Part shown: one piece after another, positions 31,487 through 44,408 of the stretch
Layout: the number at the start of each line of letters is the position of its first letter
How positions within the stretch are numbered: position 1 is the first letter of the stretch
Assembly (NCBI GenBank): GCA_036346205.1
Contig: JARFJB010002142.1
Span: 372,001 to 436,000, forward strand
From: Vesta saturnalis
Taxonomy: Eukaryota; Arthropoda; Insecta; Coleoptera; Lampyridae
Length of the DNA stretch: 64,000 nucleotides
Direction of reading: 5' to 3'
The notes under the pieces: model-generated
What the model saw: only the letters and a program-made list of their open reading frames with translations
Database searches by the model: none
Told to the model about the DNA's origin: nothing
Position numbers and translations under genes: made by a program

Positions 31487-32890
31487 CAGGGTCCGCCAGT
31501 GAAGCGGTAAATTTTGAAGAACCCAATTTTTGCAGAAAATGTTTATTTTCAAAAGTTTTTTTTACAGGTTTGAGTAGAGGAAAGTATGTCATTTTATGTC
31601 TTAAAAATAGTTCCGCTCAAATGGGAATCATGTCTTTGTAAACACTCTTCTAACTTAGATTAAAATTTTCGGTTATTCGACCGAGCAGGACAGATTGAAT
31701 TCGCTCAATTTCTGGTTTGATGTTCGATGTTAATTCTGGTAAGGTTTGTGATCTATTACTCTATACGCCGCTCTTTAGAAATCTGCAAAAATACGCATGC
31801 CGAAGGATCAAGAGATTTTGCGGTCAAATTTTTTTTGCCAAAAGTCAATGTTTTGATTATTGTTTGACAGTTACTGACATTTAAACAGAAACATGGAGAA
31901 GTGGTTCAGCGTGCGTTTTGCGTAAAATGGTTTTATAAAAATGGTGGGTGTGTGACTTCGGTACAACGATTGTTTCGTAATAATTTCAATGTTCCACGAC
32001 ATGGAAGTGTGTCCGTTCATGCAATTATACAGTGGGTAAGAAAGTTTGAAGGCTCCACATTAAACTTGAAGCATAAAGGGGCAATAAGGTCTGTAATAAC
32101 GAAGGAAAACATTGATAGAGTGCGAGTAGCATTAACACATACTACACTGCGTTTTGCAGTGAAACATGCTTCTGCACTAAACATTAACGACACATCGTTA
32201 CAACTTATCTTTCCAAAATTCAAGTTGAAAGATGGTTATATGCTTGCTCGAATGATTTTCAGATGAAACACATTTCCAGTTAAACGGATATGTAAACAAG
32301 CAAAATAGTCGCTATTGGAATGACGAAAACCCAGGAGAGATACACCAAAAGCCATTACATAGTGCGAAACTTACAGTGTAGTGTGCAATTTCATCACCTG
32401 GTATTATTGGGCCATGTCTTTTCCAAGACGATAGAGGAAATACCACAACTGTTACAGCAAACCGATACACACACATGATTAGAACATTTGTGACGGATGA
32501 GTTACCTAGGTTTCCGGACATCAATTATTTTCAGCAGGACGGAGCTACAAGTCATACTGCTTGCGTGTCTTTAAGGTAACTTTTCCCGGGCCGACTCATT
32601 TCCAAACATGGTGATGTGATTTTTTTTCTTTTGGGTATTTCTGAAGAGTAGGGGATACAGTAATAGACCACAAACCTTACCGGAATTAGCAACAAACACA
32701 TTACACAAGAAATTGAGCAAATTCAACATATCCTGCTTCGCCGAGTAATGGAAAATGTTCAATCTAGATTAGAAGACTATTTACAAAAAATGGCTCTCAC
32801 TTGAGCGGAATTATTTTTAAAACATAAAATGGCATACTTTCCTCTACTTAAACCTGTAAAAAAAAATTTCCGCTTCACTGGCGGGCTCTG
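31487..32890 (+). mobile_element. ITm element, 1.4 kb
   Basis: The ends CAGGGTCCGCCAGTGAAGCG (31487) and its near complement (32890) define inverted arms of about 140 bp that include TACAGGTTTGAGTAGAGGAA and TTCCGCTCAAATGGGA. The left flank is TG rather than TA, probably a mutation; TA follows on the right. It carries one plus-strand transposase. Confidence 0.88.
31889..32804 (+). pseudogene. ITm transposase, third catalytic block deleted
   Basis: It reads GEVVQRAFCVKWFYKNGGCV and TSVQRLFRNNFNVPRHGSVS (helix-turn-helix domain), TKENIDRVRVALTHTTLRFA, VKHASALNINDTSLQ, then FSDETHFQLNGYVNKQNSRY (first Asp), SPGIIGPCLFQDD, NYFQQDGATSHTACVSLR (second Asp) and FPGRLISKHGDV. The following WPxRSPDLxPxDFFLWG block, which holds the third Asp, is absent: GDV joins FFLLGISEE directly. 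The C-terminus ENVQSRLEDYLQKMALT ends at 32804. There are stops near 32380 and 32575 and frameshifts around 32245. No in-frame ATG was found at the start. Confidence 0.85.
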
Positions 32891-33973
32891 TAGATAGGGA
32901 GAGTTAGATTCGGATTTGTCCTATTCCGCAGTGTTATTTGAGAGAATTGCATTTGGTTTTCTCGTAAAGGTGGTAAGCAACATTGCATATCGTAAAAATA
33001 ATTTCTCAAGATACTGTACAAGGTGATTCAGGAAGAAGTACTGGAGTAACATGTTTTGTTTAGAAGTACCGCATACATCTATTACAATCATCTTATTAAG
33101 TAATTCAATAGACGAAATTTTAATTAGCTCATTTAATTCGAATAACATTTAGGATTGATATATTTTAACTGTAAAATATATGTCCATATATGAATTATAA
33201 TTGGCCAGGTTACACGAGATAATGTAAAATATATTACATAAGTACCATACAATAATTTTTATTAGATCTTAAACAATAAAAATCAGATCATACCTTATAG
33301 TTTACGAAAACCAACTTACAGTTCAAAAATACTGATTTGGTTTAATTAATTACAGCTTGCGTGCTCAAAATCAACCACTGTTTAAAATACCAAATTGCTA
33401 TAACGGAAATAAAAGATAAACGGTTTTAACGGTTTATTATTACATGCCAATCAATAACTACCAAGTTTAAAACCAGCAAATACGTACCGCATAATGCTAT
33501 TAATTAATTTATTAAAAAATAGCGTTACACTCACACCTTTATCTAATTAACTAAACAAATGAGTAGAGATCGAGTAGAATAAAAGCTGATGCAAAGTTGG
33601 TTGGTTTATGACAGCCTCCTTCATTGTTTGTGAACAATATCGAGTAAAATATATATTAAAAACAATACGAATACCTTCAGATATGTTTTTCTTTCGACTG
33701 TTCTAATAATAACTGTGTTGGAGAACTAAACTAAATATTGAAATATTTTATACAGTTTACTAAACCCGTTTTGTGTTTTTACTTATGAATAGTTTCTCCC
33801 ATCATTATTAAGTAATTTGTAGAATGTAAATATACAAACCTAATTATCTCTATCGCCTTACTGCAACTCGTATTTACCTTTCCCCACGCACAAGACCTAA
33901 GGCCAGCAGCATTCTCGTTTCTCGCGCGTTTCGCTCTTTAAAGTGTAATCGTCATCGAGTGAGCATTATTATA
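32891..33973. other. no recognised gene
   Basis: AT-rich sequence with no coding or repeat structure that I can name. Confidence 0.5.
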
Positions 33974-34246
33974 ATGTATGCTTCGGTTTATGAGCCAACA
34001 TCAGCGGACATTGGAGATTTTACTGACTTGTTAATAAACTATTACAACATAACCGTTCAAGATGTTGGTGGAAACGATGACGTGGATGTGCTGAATGTAT
34101 CTCATATCCAAGGTGATGGTGATGATTCACAGAAGAGGAAGAAGAACGATGGGGTAGAGGAGAAGGGCGAGTCTCAAAAGCATGATGATGATAGCGACGA
34201 ATCGCGGTTCAAGAAGAAGAAGAAGACCGATAGAGAATGTGATTAA
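33974..34246 (+). CDS. small charged protein, unidentified
   Basis: An ATG at 33974 opens 90 codons: a tyrosine-containing start (MYASVYEPTSADIGDFTDLL), a middle rich in Asp and Gly (VGGNDDVDVLNVSHIQGDGD), and a C-terminus rich in Lys, Asp and Glu (EKGESQKHDDDSDESRFKKK). The run FKKKKKTDRE resembles a nuclear localisation signal. An AATAAA lies just after the stop. The sequence around it is not repeated elsewhere in the window. It may be the last exon of a host gene or a chance low-complexity frame; no family is recognised. Confidence 0.35.
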   Translation: MYASVYEPTSADIGDFTDLLINYYNITVQDVGGNDDVDVLNVSHIQGDGDDSQKRKKNDGVEEKGESQKHDDDSDESRFKKKKKTDRECD

Positions 34247-34632
34247 ATAAATGATGTATTGTTGTTTATAATAATAATATATTTTCAAACGCTAGACTTT
34301 CCTTCCATTTTTATTAATAAACTTGTTTTTGATAACGGTGTTTGAACCTGCACTAACAATGCTGCAGTTAATGCGAAATGGCGGTTAGATGGGTAACTAC
34401 AATAAGTGTGAGATTGACTTTCTTCTGCACTTTGTAAGTTAAATCATACTGCTATTTTTTGAATTGAGAGCTGATTTTGTATGATTAAGTTAAATCAGTT
34501 TGGTATTTTGCTGTAAGCTAGTTTTCGCAGGCTTTAAGTTATGATTTGATTGATTGAGATTGATTTGGTTGATTGATTGATTGAGATTGATCTGATTGTT
34601 TGATTTGATCGAACGTACATGATCAACTTCTA

Positions 34633-34769
34633 TTGCAGAAAATGTTCATTAGTCTATACACCACTAGATGGCGCCACAAACAAACCCTAATTAGTCCTAC
34701 CGCTAAGTGGCGCTACCTTGATTACAGAAAAATATTCATTAGTCCATACACCACTAGATGGCCCTACAA
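34633..34769. repeat. short direct repeat, two units about 90 bp apart
   Basis: TTCATTAGTCTATACACCAC followed by TAGATGGCGCCACAA (from 34633) recurs with five or so changes from 34722. The remainder of 34247-34984 holds no recognised gene; TTGATTGATTGAGATTGAT-type short repeats lie near 34550-34600. Confidence 0.6.
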
Positions 34770-34984
34770 GCAAATTCAAGTTTCGTAACAAGGGGGCCAC
34801 GACAAGAGGGCGCAGACCTAACACAAGTTCTTATAGCTGTCTTACAAGTTAGCATTAGAGCCCCCTTATTTTAAATTTCCCACCGTAACCATTGCAGAGC
34901 CTTAAGCCTCCAATTGGAGCTCAGAAGCTGGGTGGGGCTAAGAACCAATCAGAATGCTTTCCAAAATGTTTTCAATAAATGACT

Positions 34985-36500
34985 CATCAAACTTGTGATT
35001 CGATAGTCATTGTATTGCATTTTGTTTTCTTGGTAATGAACGTAGAGTTAAGCCATTCAATCGGGATGGTGCCCGAGTTGTAAATTTTATTAAATAACGT
35101 AGCATGTCTTTTGATGTTTTCGTCGTCTAGTAGTTTTAGGAGTTCTGTTTGTATGTCGTCGGGGCCAGGCACTTTTCCGTGTTTCATATTAGACAGCTTT
35201 ACCTCATCGGTTGTGATTGCTGGACCAGTAATGCATTTAGGTGTATCTATGTTGGTACAGTCATCTGTGAAGTTCTTTTATATAGTCTTGCCACTTCTCT
35301 ATTGTTTTCTGTTTTAGGTTTTCTATTTCCTTGCATTTATCATTAAACCACCCTCCTATTAATAGGTTGTTGTTGGAGTTTGTCAGTCCCTGAGTATGTT
35401 TCTAAAACGTTTGTTTACTAGTTTATCTGGTTTCGCCTCACTGTATTTTCATCATCTGCTGGAGCTTTCCCAATGTAACGACTTCTTGGGTGTAACTTGA
35501 ACATAGTACAACTAGTTGTTCTTCTGTGAATATACTTACTGTCGCCCCTTTTATTCCTGGCTCCTAGGCCGAAAGGGCTTATTAATTCTCCTTGTTTGCC
35601 TTTACCTATTTTGGCATTAAAAGTCTCTCATTACTATTATAATTTGTTGTTGTTTAGTGATTTTAATTTGTTTGTTAATCTTCACTGCTATCTGACGTCG
35701 GTGCATACGTTTGTACAATATTAAGTTTGATTGGACTAGTGTTTATTTGTACTAATAGTTGTCTTTCTGAAATCGGTACAAAATTTGTAACAGATTTGGA
35801 GATTTTTTCGTGCATTATGGTTCCTACTCCATGTTGGAGAACACCAGCGGTACTTCCCCAATACTACACTTTATGTTTATTTATGTGATATTCGACAGAG
35901 CTTGGCCAACGCATTTCACTGATTCTCATAATTTCGAGACCTAACCTTTCCATTTCATTTATTGCATTGTGGACTTTTCTGGATTGATATAAAGTGCGTA
36001 TGTTCCATGCGCCGACTTCTGTGTTTGTTTTGGAGATTCTATTTCTGTTCTGATTTGTCATGCAATGACTTTGCTGGATAACGACCTGGGAAGCCTTGCT
36101 ATTCCAACCCCTGCCGGATCTTGGCATCCGAGCTCCATAATCAATAATTTTGTCTATAAAATCAATTGTAGCCATTTTGATTAGACTAAGGAATCCTTTA
36201 GAATCTTTAATGTGGTAGTCTTTCTGAACTACGTGTAATTCTTCCGCCTTTGGGGCCAATCCCTTAACCCTGGGACAAAAGAGTGCCCTTCCTCCAAGTT
36301 CATCCACCCGAAGCTGTTGACTACAGGAACTGCCAGTTTTGGTCCGCCCCGGGTATTTTATTTCCCCGGTACCAGCTATATCTAGCGTGCATTCCCCTAT
36401 CAGCCACCTGAAGAGGCGCCCAGTTGGGGACTTGCAACCCCTCTGGGTAGGGTTCTCTTTTGAGATATTTAAATTTTCCCGGAACATCTGCATATAATTA
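34985..36500 (-). pseudogene. LINE relic with endonuclease and RT start
   Basis: Minus strand. An upstream part encodes TEVGAWNIRTLYQSRKVHNA then INEMERLGLEIMRISEMRWP (start of an AP-type endonuclease), preceded by about 145 codons rich in Gly and Arg. Further on come weak endonuclease pieces (RDFNAKIGKG-like after frameshifts) and then MKHGKVPGPDDIQTELLKLL, with DDENIKRHATLFNKIYNSGT and IPIEWLNSTF, the beginning of a reverse transcriptase. It stops abruptly at 34985, before the RT active site. The family resembles insect LINEs often annotated as craniofacial development protein 2-like. Confidence 0.75.
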
Positions 36501-36820
36501 GTTTTCGCAATGTTTTTTTCATGGTGATTAAATATACTTTAGGTTTGTACTGATGTAATTTTTATGTCATACACAGGTTGTCTAACAATTAAGTTTATTC
36601 TATAATTAGTTGATACCATCAATGGTTTTGTTGTTAATGAGGTTTTTTCCTGACACCATCCAAAATTAATTATGGACTGAGGTTTGGCTACCCATAAATT
36701 ACGTTGTAGCGTCCCCAGGCACCCTATCTTGAAAAAGTGTAATTTAAACTTATTTGCAGTAATGCAAATTGAAGAACAAAACAATTGCTAAGTGGTTTAT
36801 CTTGACTTTGCTGACAATAA

Positions 36821-39480
36821 TGTTACTATTACTCAAATTAATTGCTTCCCTTACATTGACTTTCCTGGCAATAATTAAAACGGAATTTATTTACAAGTCT
36901 GATATTTAGTTACTCACAAAACTCAAATCTGATCAAAATAATTGCCCGTCTAGTGGTAGGTATGCTGTGCTATTTGAATTAGATAGGCTGGATAAGGTTA
37001 AGTGTTGCATCATGTGGGGCAGGTAAACAATGAACCTACTCATAAGTACGTTAATAAAACAAATAACACAAAAAAAACAATAAAAGGGTTAAATATATAA
37101 CAAAACACCACTCAATCAGGTTAAGGTGCGTACAAAGAGAAAAATAAATAATAAGCGGTCTAACTACACATAAACACAATAAAAAAAACAATGTAATTGC
37201 GCCCACAATTGTGTCATAAATAAATCAGAATAAACAATAAATGTAATACCTAAATGTGGCCCTCTAAAACCAATCATGCCGGTCATTAGGTAAATAAGCA
37301 AATAAAACAATAAGGCAAAGTACGGTACATATAAAAAACAACAACAGTAAAATTGCACAGGTGATAATAAGGTAAATGCAATGACAAACAAAAAAATAGG
37401 TGAGAAATTTACAGATACTCAATTGTTTAGTGACTAATAAAGCACCAAATACATCCGTACAATTACAATACATTACATATAAAGAGAAATCCGTTCGCCG
37501 GCAAACAATTCTAATTACACTTCGGATTAAACCGACTGAATTATAGACACAACAAAACTCATTAAACAAAGCCTTACAAGGGTAAGTTGTAAATAGTTAA
37601 TCACATCGTGACCGATATATAAGTTTGAGTGCGCTAGAAAAATACAGCGTCCCTTTCTCAGGTTACACATACATCTATACAGCAATAAAAATAAACGTGA
37701 GGTGTTTAATGGTCATCTGGACTCGGGAGTATGTAAACACTCGGCAATTGCCTATTTACATTATAACAAAGCTTTATCCTATACTCGTACGTCCACACCC
37801 ACCTCTACACAAATATAAATATAAACAACGAACAACAATGCTGATTCACCCAAATACATAAGTGAGGGAACCCTGTACTTTAATTTTAGCAAATTTCAGA
37901 TTAATGAGCCCGCGAGCAAATGAGATACCTTTGCAAGGCAATGTTTGCTTTTTAATACGTTACGTACGCTTGTAGAATTGTTTACTGCAAGCTTTAATTA
38001 CATTAAAAATACCTACTTACGTTGAATATTATAATCCTTCAATTAACCACTTATTCACCAATATTTAAGGGGTTGCGATACGCCGTTTAAGCCCACCATG
38101 TTAACGATAACATAGATTATTTACTTGCACGCTTATTAACACCCGAATATTTAGTTTAGTAAAAGAAAAAAACAAATTCGCGGTTTGAGTTTTCCAAGAA
38201 TGTATACGATCAAATATTTGTATACAGACTGTTTACACTGAAGGTATTTAATCAAACACCCCCAGCAATCTTACTTAATTGAAACTGCCTTCCCCTCCGA
38301 TTTCAAACCAAGTATCTTTACTCCCGAAAATAAATCCTCGTCTTTTAAAAGTAATAAAAAACAAGAAATTATTACGTGGGAAGGCTTGGCCACCTTCCTT
38401 ACTGAACAAAATCTTAATTTTAAAAATATGCATTCTTCCGCAACAAACCCTACATTTAGGTCTCGAGTTTCAAAGTACCAAACAAAGACGTCCCTTGATC
38501 TGCGGTATTCTTGTAACCTTAACAAGTGTCGTACAAATCATTCACCCACTTATGATTAAATACTTCTAGTCCACAGCTATAATTAGCTATGGGAAATAAT
38601 GGGTAACTAGAAGATTTTATGCCACTTGCTCATCGGTAGATTAATAGGTCCAGGTTCAATAACATTTGATTTGCTTATTAACAAAAATAGAATTCCTTAG
38701 ATATTTTCGCTTTACAAAAAAAAGTGTTGCTTCAAACCTGAAAATAAACAATGTAATCTCGAACGCCAATTTGTTTTTAAGCAACAAATAAACCTTAAAA
38801 ATAGAAAAATCACAAAAAAACTCATGATAATAACAAGTAAAAAATAATGACAACAATGAGTTTTATTACGATACTTAATTTGGATTATAAGGATGATCTC
38901 TTAAAAACTAATGTTAGTAATTCTAATGTGAATTAATTAACAATATAAAATACCTGAAGTAATTTCTTTTGCATTATGGGTGTCACTGGAACTTCAGCAG
39001 ATAAGGAAATGCTGTCTACTCATCATTTTAAATTTATTGCGCAATGGCTTTTACTTGAACACGTAGTTCAAGCAATGAATGAAGGACGCTCAAAGTAACC
39101 CTGCGCAATAACCGAAAATGACTCAAAGCGCGGAAAGGGATGTGCAGACGTATTGAAATAATTTACTAAGACATTTTTTTACGCCAATAAGGTGCATTTC
39201 GTGTAGCGTTAGTTGCATAACTAACGCTACACGAAATGCACTTAAGTGGCCGATAAGAACGTAAATTTTAAACATATATAAAAAGGTTTGTTACATGCTC
39301 CACCGTTATTAATTATTAAATCAGTGACATTTTTACATTAAGAGCGCGCGTATAAAAATTTTCAACAATTCGTCACGCCAGTTTCGGCAGAACACCTGTT
39401 TCTCTACCCTAATATATGTTTCCTTTTTCTGTTCAACCCTTACTCAAATATCAATTACATACATTCCTACATTTCTTACA
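36821..39480 (+). repeat. large interspersed repeat, copy B
   Basis: The same orientation and order as copy A (10242-12154), sharing blocks TGTTACTATTACTCAAATTA, CATGCCGGTCATTAGGTAAA and ACCGATATATAAGTTTGAGT. About 750 bp between 38540 and 39300 are absent from copy A and include a long perfect hairpin. The left side continues into about 320 bp with no recognised feature (36501-36820), including a TGGTGTCAGG motif on the minus strand that could be a primer-binding-site-like match or chance. Confidence 0.75.
39192..39241. repeat. perfect 23-bp inverted repeat hairpin
   Basis: Arms of 23 bp (39192-39214 and 39219-39241) pair perfectly around a 4-base GCAT loop. The arms are GC-richer than the flanks. 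This lies in the part of repeat copy B that is missing from copy A. Confidence 0.9.
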
Positions 39481-42400
39481 TAAAACATAAAATAAAATAT
39501 CACGGAAAACATTAGCAAATTACAACTTATTATCAAGATATTTAAACCCGTAAATCATCCTTTTTATTGCGGTAACAATTGCGATTTAAAGATGTTTATT
39601 ACAATAATAAACTTTTCTCGGTCCGCTACCTACAACGTCAGTTTACATTTTAAAGTAAAATTATCCGAAACATTTGAATATCTCGTTATGGTTAAATTTA
39701 GGTATAGGAAAATCCTTGGTTATAAGTTTGCCTAAAATAAGGAATAGAAAATAAGATATGAATTTAAGATGGGATGTTGTGGTTGCAATGGCATCCCCAG
39801 CTCTTAAACATCTAAAACTTGTTTACGATTATTCTTAGTGTGTACCCGTTCGTTCCTAAATTTCGACCTTAGCACTTCAGAATTGGAGCAGTTGGGAACG
39901 ATTGAAAGTCAGGGAGGGAGGGGGTGTTACTTTAGAACTCCTATCGACATTAAAAAATCTTAATATCCATGCGAATGTTTCTCATTAGCAACTCATTGTT
40001 TCTTATCTTTTACCCTAGTGCTTAAAAATTAGCGAATCTATGAACAATTAACGTTGAGAGGGGAGGTGTACAAGGCATTAACACCGCACAATTAAAAAAC
40101 AACGTGAAATACGCATGCTATTGTTCATTGTTTTTGTCCAATTGTTCCTAAACTTCTTCTGAATACTTTAAAATTAGTGAAGATACGAATCCCTACAACT
40201 CTTTAAAATTGTAAAATATATAGGTGGTTTTTCCACGTTTGTATCCAATTAGTAGTAGAGTAATTTAAAATTCGCTCAGATATTAACAAGCTAAGATCAG
40301 GAGCTTTGGTCAACATAGCACCCCTACTATATTTTTAAAAATGTAATATATTCACACAACTTTCACTCGCTAGTACTTCATTCATCGTAAATTTCTACTT
40401 TAGTACTTCAACGTTGGCGCAGTTATGACCACATTACGAGAGGGGAGTTGCTACAGACACGACAGTACTGTTAACGTGTGTTTTCATCTAACTAACGTGG
40501 TTATGGTGGTAGCTACCAATTTGAAGATTGTACATACTTATGGACACTTAAGTGTAACAACTGCGACAGCACTCCCCTTCTTCAGTGTAAACTGTAAAAC
40601 ACAGTGGGAGTCTTCAACTAACACACTTGGGCACGCAATTCACTACCTTTGACCACGCTGATGTGGAATATTTTCTTTGTATTGACTTCTTCAAAACAAT
40701 TTCACCCAGAAAAGTCCGAGCTAACTATCAAGATTGTCTTTACAACGAGTTTCTCGGCCGTGGAGTGTTTTCCTTTTGCCTGTTAAATACATTTACCACA
40801 CTAGGAGATCCATTGTTCGATGCCAAATCTCACCTAGAGACAAACCAATAATTTTTATTGCCTGCTGGCGTCTGTAGATCCCGCGTACTATACCTTATTT
40901 ATGTTCACGACAAAGTTAGGTCACCAATCCTAGGGTTGCTCAATTCGTCGACGACACTGTCTTTAGGCGATCAATCGGAAAAGCGAGAAATCCAACCGAA
41001 TGATGAAGGATCACTGTCAAGATAACCAATACAATCTATAACTCCAATCCCAAGAATACCGGGGATTAACCTTTCACGAAACCTTGAACTGTCTTCCCGA
41101 CTTAGAAAAATCTTAGACACGTCACTAAACTACGATAACACGTTGAAAATACTTCACGATAACATTTTCATCCAAATACACCCCAATACACCTATAAGAC
41201 ATACGTAAGAGTACTTCTAAACAATCGAATACCATAAAAGAACACTTTGAATATTGCGGAACGTATATAGTCTTGACTACAGACATCCTAATCAACTGGC
41301 GTTTGGTGTCATCACATCCAAGAATGACATAAGTGTTCGAAGAACTTCACGACAACTTCTTAGCTCTTACGATAAGCTTAACGTACTAAGGATCAAAATA
41401 TGAGAAACGCTAATGAAAATGGAATGTTATATCCAACACTCACACGTCACTCAATAACATCATTAACAATTAGATTATAGATGTAGCCAAAGTTTTGTTT
41501 GTCATGTTTGTTAGTGTTGGGTTGATAGAGTAGGAATACACACAGGTTCGTTTTCCGACCGCAGTTTTGAATTTTATAAAATTGCGAAATATTTAATCGG
41601 CCCTAATATCTCTTTCGCGTAACTTCCCCTCTCTCCATATCATCGTTTTTTATTCATACTAAGCTTGTGGACGTAATAGTAAATGCATTCAAGTTTGTAC
41701 TTACATGGATTATTAGTTTTTTTTTATAGAAAAAGAAATGTACCAAAACTTTATTGCCTATATTACTTTTATATTACGGGGATTAACGATCAAATGACGA
41801 TATTATAAGGATATCTTAATATATCACGCATTTAACGTCCATGTAGGGTATATTGGGTAACGTTTAGGATATTGATCATCTTTAATTATCGTTTCAATAA
41901 AAATCGTTTAAAGAATTATTATATCATGTATATTGAGTTGAAATTAAGAATAGACTAAGGATTTAATTTATATAGCAAACTGTAGTGTTAAAAGATTTTC
42001 GATCCTAGCTATTCTTCATATAGTAAAACGAATTTTTATTTATTTTATTTGTCAAAAATAAAAATTATCAATCGTCTTTTGGAACAGGTGAAGGCGATAA
42101 AGCCCGGGATTGATTCAAACTGACTGAATTGATATAAACGGGCTGAGTCGGAGGCAACGGGGAGTTTTCAATACAACGCGGCTCAGTTTCATTAAAATTT
42201 TAACGTCAATGTTTAACCATATCATAATGTAACGTAGTTTTATTTAAAAATTAAAAATTTTGTGTAAATGGTTAAACAATTCAAAGTTATGGGCTGAAAA
42301 ATTCTATTGATTTGTGAAGGAAGTCAATTTAAATAAATAAATGTTTCAGTTTTCGTAAAAGTTAAAATGTCTGATAGATTTAAGCAAATAAACAAGCTGC

Positions 42401-42997
42401 CCGCAATTCATTATTGAAGTGTAAAGCATTGTTAGTTTATTTATTATAATGATTATGTGTAAAGTTAAATAATTTAGAACAAAAGGATAGCTATAATTTG
42501 GGATTAATCTAGTTACTTCTGAAGTAGACAATTTGTTGTTAAGATTTTATTTCATTACGATGACTGAATATTATTGGTATTCATTTACATTATATTTGTA
42601 TTTAATTTTTAAGTATTATTTTAATTAATACAGGTAGATACAAGATCTTTGAATAATTTTAGTTTTGTGGGTGTAATCAAACCTGGTTCTTTATTTTTGT
42701 AAGATAAGTATGTAATTTACTGCCCCTCATTAACGTTATCAACCTTCTACATTGATTCTTATAAACAAGTTTGTCAAATTATTCACGTTTGGACTTGGCT
42801 TACTTGAAAAATTCATGTTGAATTTCATCCCATGTCAAACATTATGTTCCTAACTTGATTTAACTATTGATTTTCTATGGTACAAATTGAAACCAGTGAC
42901 CGTATTTACGTAAACTCCATCGTAATTTATAAAGTTAGAGTAAGCATTTATGAATATCATTACGACTTTAATTATACCGTGTGAAGTATTTTACATT
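39481..42997. other. no recognised gene
   Basis: A 3.5-kb region with only scattered short open frames. Four loosely similar stretches near 39870, 40010, 40155 and 40395 (ACTTTAGTACTTCA... then a GAGGGG run) might be remains of a repeat. Confidence 0.45.
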
Positions 42998-44100
42998 TTA
43001 TAGTCGTGCAAAACGAACAGCACATGACGAGACTCCCGTATATATTTTTTGACCATAGTCAGATATTGCATCAGCACAAGTCTTATTGAACCAGGGTTGG
43101 GAACGTGAATGACCTATACGATTATGTTTTTTGGGAATGTATAACTCCATTCCTATGAGGATGACTTCAGATACTGAAAGACCGATGTCCGAAGAAGAGG
43201 ACGACTTTAAACAATATTGCCATGGAAAGGTTGCAAAGAAATCCCGTAAATTATTCCATCGAGCTGACTTAAAACACCACAAGGTTTTATCGGTTTTGCG
43301 AACAACAGTGGAATTAGGTACAGTAGAAATGATTTCTATTAGACAATGGTCGGAAAAACCTAAAGGCGAAAGAATGGAAGTTTTAGAAACGAGAGGGTTT
43401 GATGTAAGAAAGAGATTTAGAAGATGTGGAGTACGGTTATGGTTATCAGGGATTCTTGTGGATTCAGAAATCATTTGTGTGAGATCACATGAAATAGCAA
43501 ATGTTTCTGCACTATAACCAGCAGGATTTGTAGTAGATGAAAACTGAAGCCAATTAGAGTTATGAACATTGAAATCGCCTACAATTGAGATATCGCAAGA
43601 TGGAGCTTTCATACTAAGGTAATCGAAGAAGTCTTGAAAGTTACTGTCATTAAGAGACCTATAAATGCAACAGTAGAATTTCACAAAATTAGGACCAGAA
43701 TGTTTAAACCAAATCACGTCAAAATTTTTATTTTCTAAGGAAGAAACCCTCTTGCAAGCAATTCTGTCCTTGATGTAGGCACATACGCCTCCTTTATATC
43801 GAAAGATAGAGTGAAGGTGGTATTGAGTCGGGTGACTCGGAGCTTTCAGTGGAGACTTGTGTTTCAGATAGAAACAAAATATCAGGTTGTAATTGTTCAA
43901 GATGTTGGTGAATATTATTAAGATTAGACCTGATACCGCGGATGTTGCAGTAGTGAATCAGAAAGTTGATACGATGACCGTGGTCGCTTGGGCCCTGCCC
44001 TCCTGGACATCCGAATGGGGCAGTATTTTACGTCCGGAATTTATTACCCTAGAAACCACAGCCATTTTATTTTTTAAATTGGGACTTTTAATCCGATAGG
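42998..44100 (-). pseudogene. LINE endonuclease domain (same family as 5.8 kb)
   Basis: A 300-codon open frame (stop at 42998) with an AP-type endonuclease fold: start-side pieces NIRGIRSNLNNIHQHLEQLQ and PDILFLSETQVS lie in another frame near 43990-43840, then KNFDVIWFKHSGPNFVKFYC, DFFDYLSMKAPSCDISIVGD (the GD.N core), FNVHNSNWLQ, and GFSDHCLIEI with the conserved SDH motif. It ends SQPWFNKTCADAISDYGQKI. One frameshift separates N-terminal and main parts. The RT half is missing. Confidence 0.8.
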
Positions 44101-44408
44101 AGACAGCGAGGGCGAGAAGGAAGAATAAGGATGAGAATAGATTAAGGATGAAGGAAAAGGTAACCAGCAGCCTTTACCGAGCTCAGAAAATCGGAGACCC
44201 AATATTAAGGAGCCCATGGTAAGGATGGTGATACTTCCGCGGCTGGCATGGAGTATACATGCCTACCACCCAGTGGCATATCATGCACACAAATTTCCAT
44301 TCTACATACACAAAAATTTTGTTTCCATGGAAACTTTCGTCATTTACATTCAAAATACGTTCCATAAGTTATCGAAATACCGCATATACACGATGCGTCA
44401 AAATAACT

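Noticed and set aside
36650..36670. Possible retroelement primer-binding site
   Set aside because: The TGGTGTCAGG motif is about 165 bp from the end of the repeat instead of next to it, so it does not fit an LTR layout.
37164..37569. Hydrophobic open frames on the minus strand of repeat copy B
   Set aside because: The equivalent frames are not kept in copy A, so they reflect base composition rather than a membrane protein.
10242..39480. One giant element bounded by the two large repeats as LTRs
   Set aside because: The 27 kb between them is a patchwork of unrelated insertions with no gag-pol region.
43131..43517. 128-codon plus-strand frame
   Set aside because: It is antisense to the LINE endonuclease, which has clear conserved motifs.
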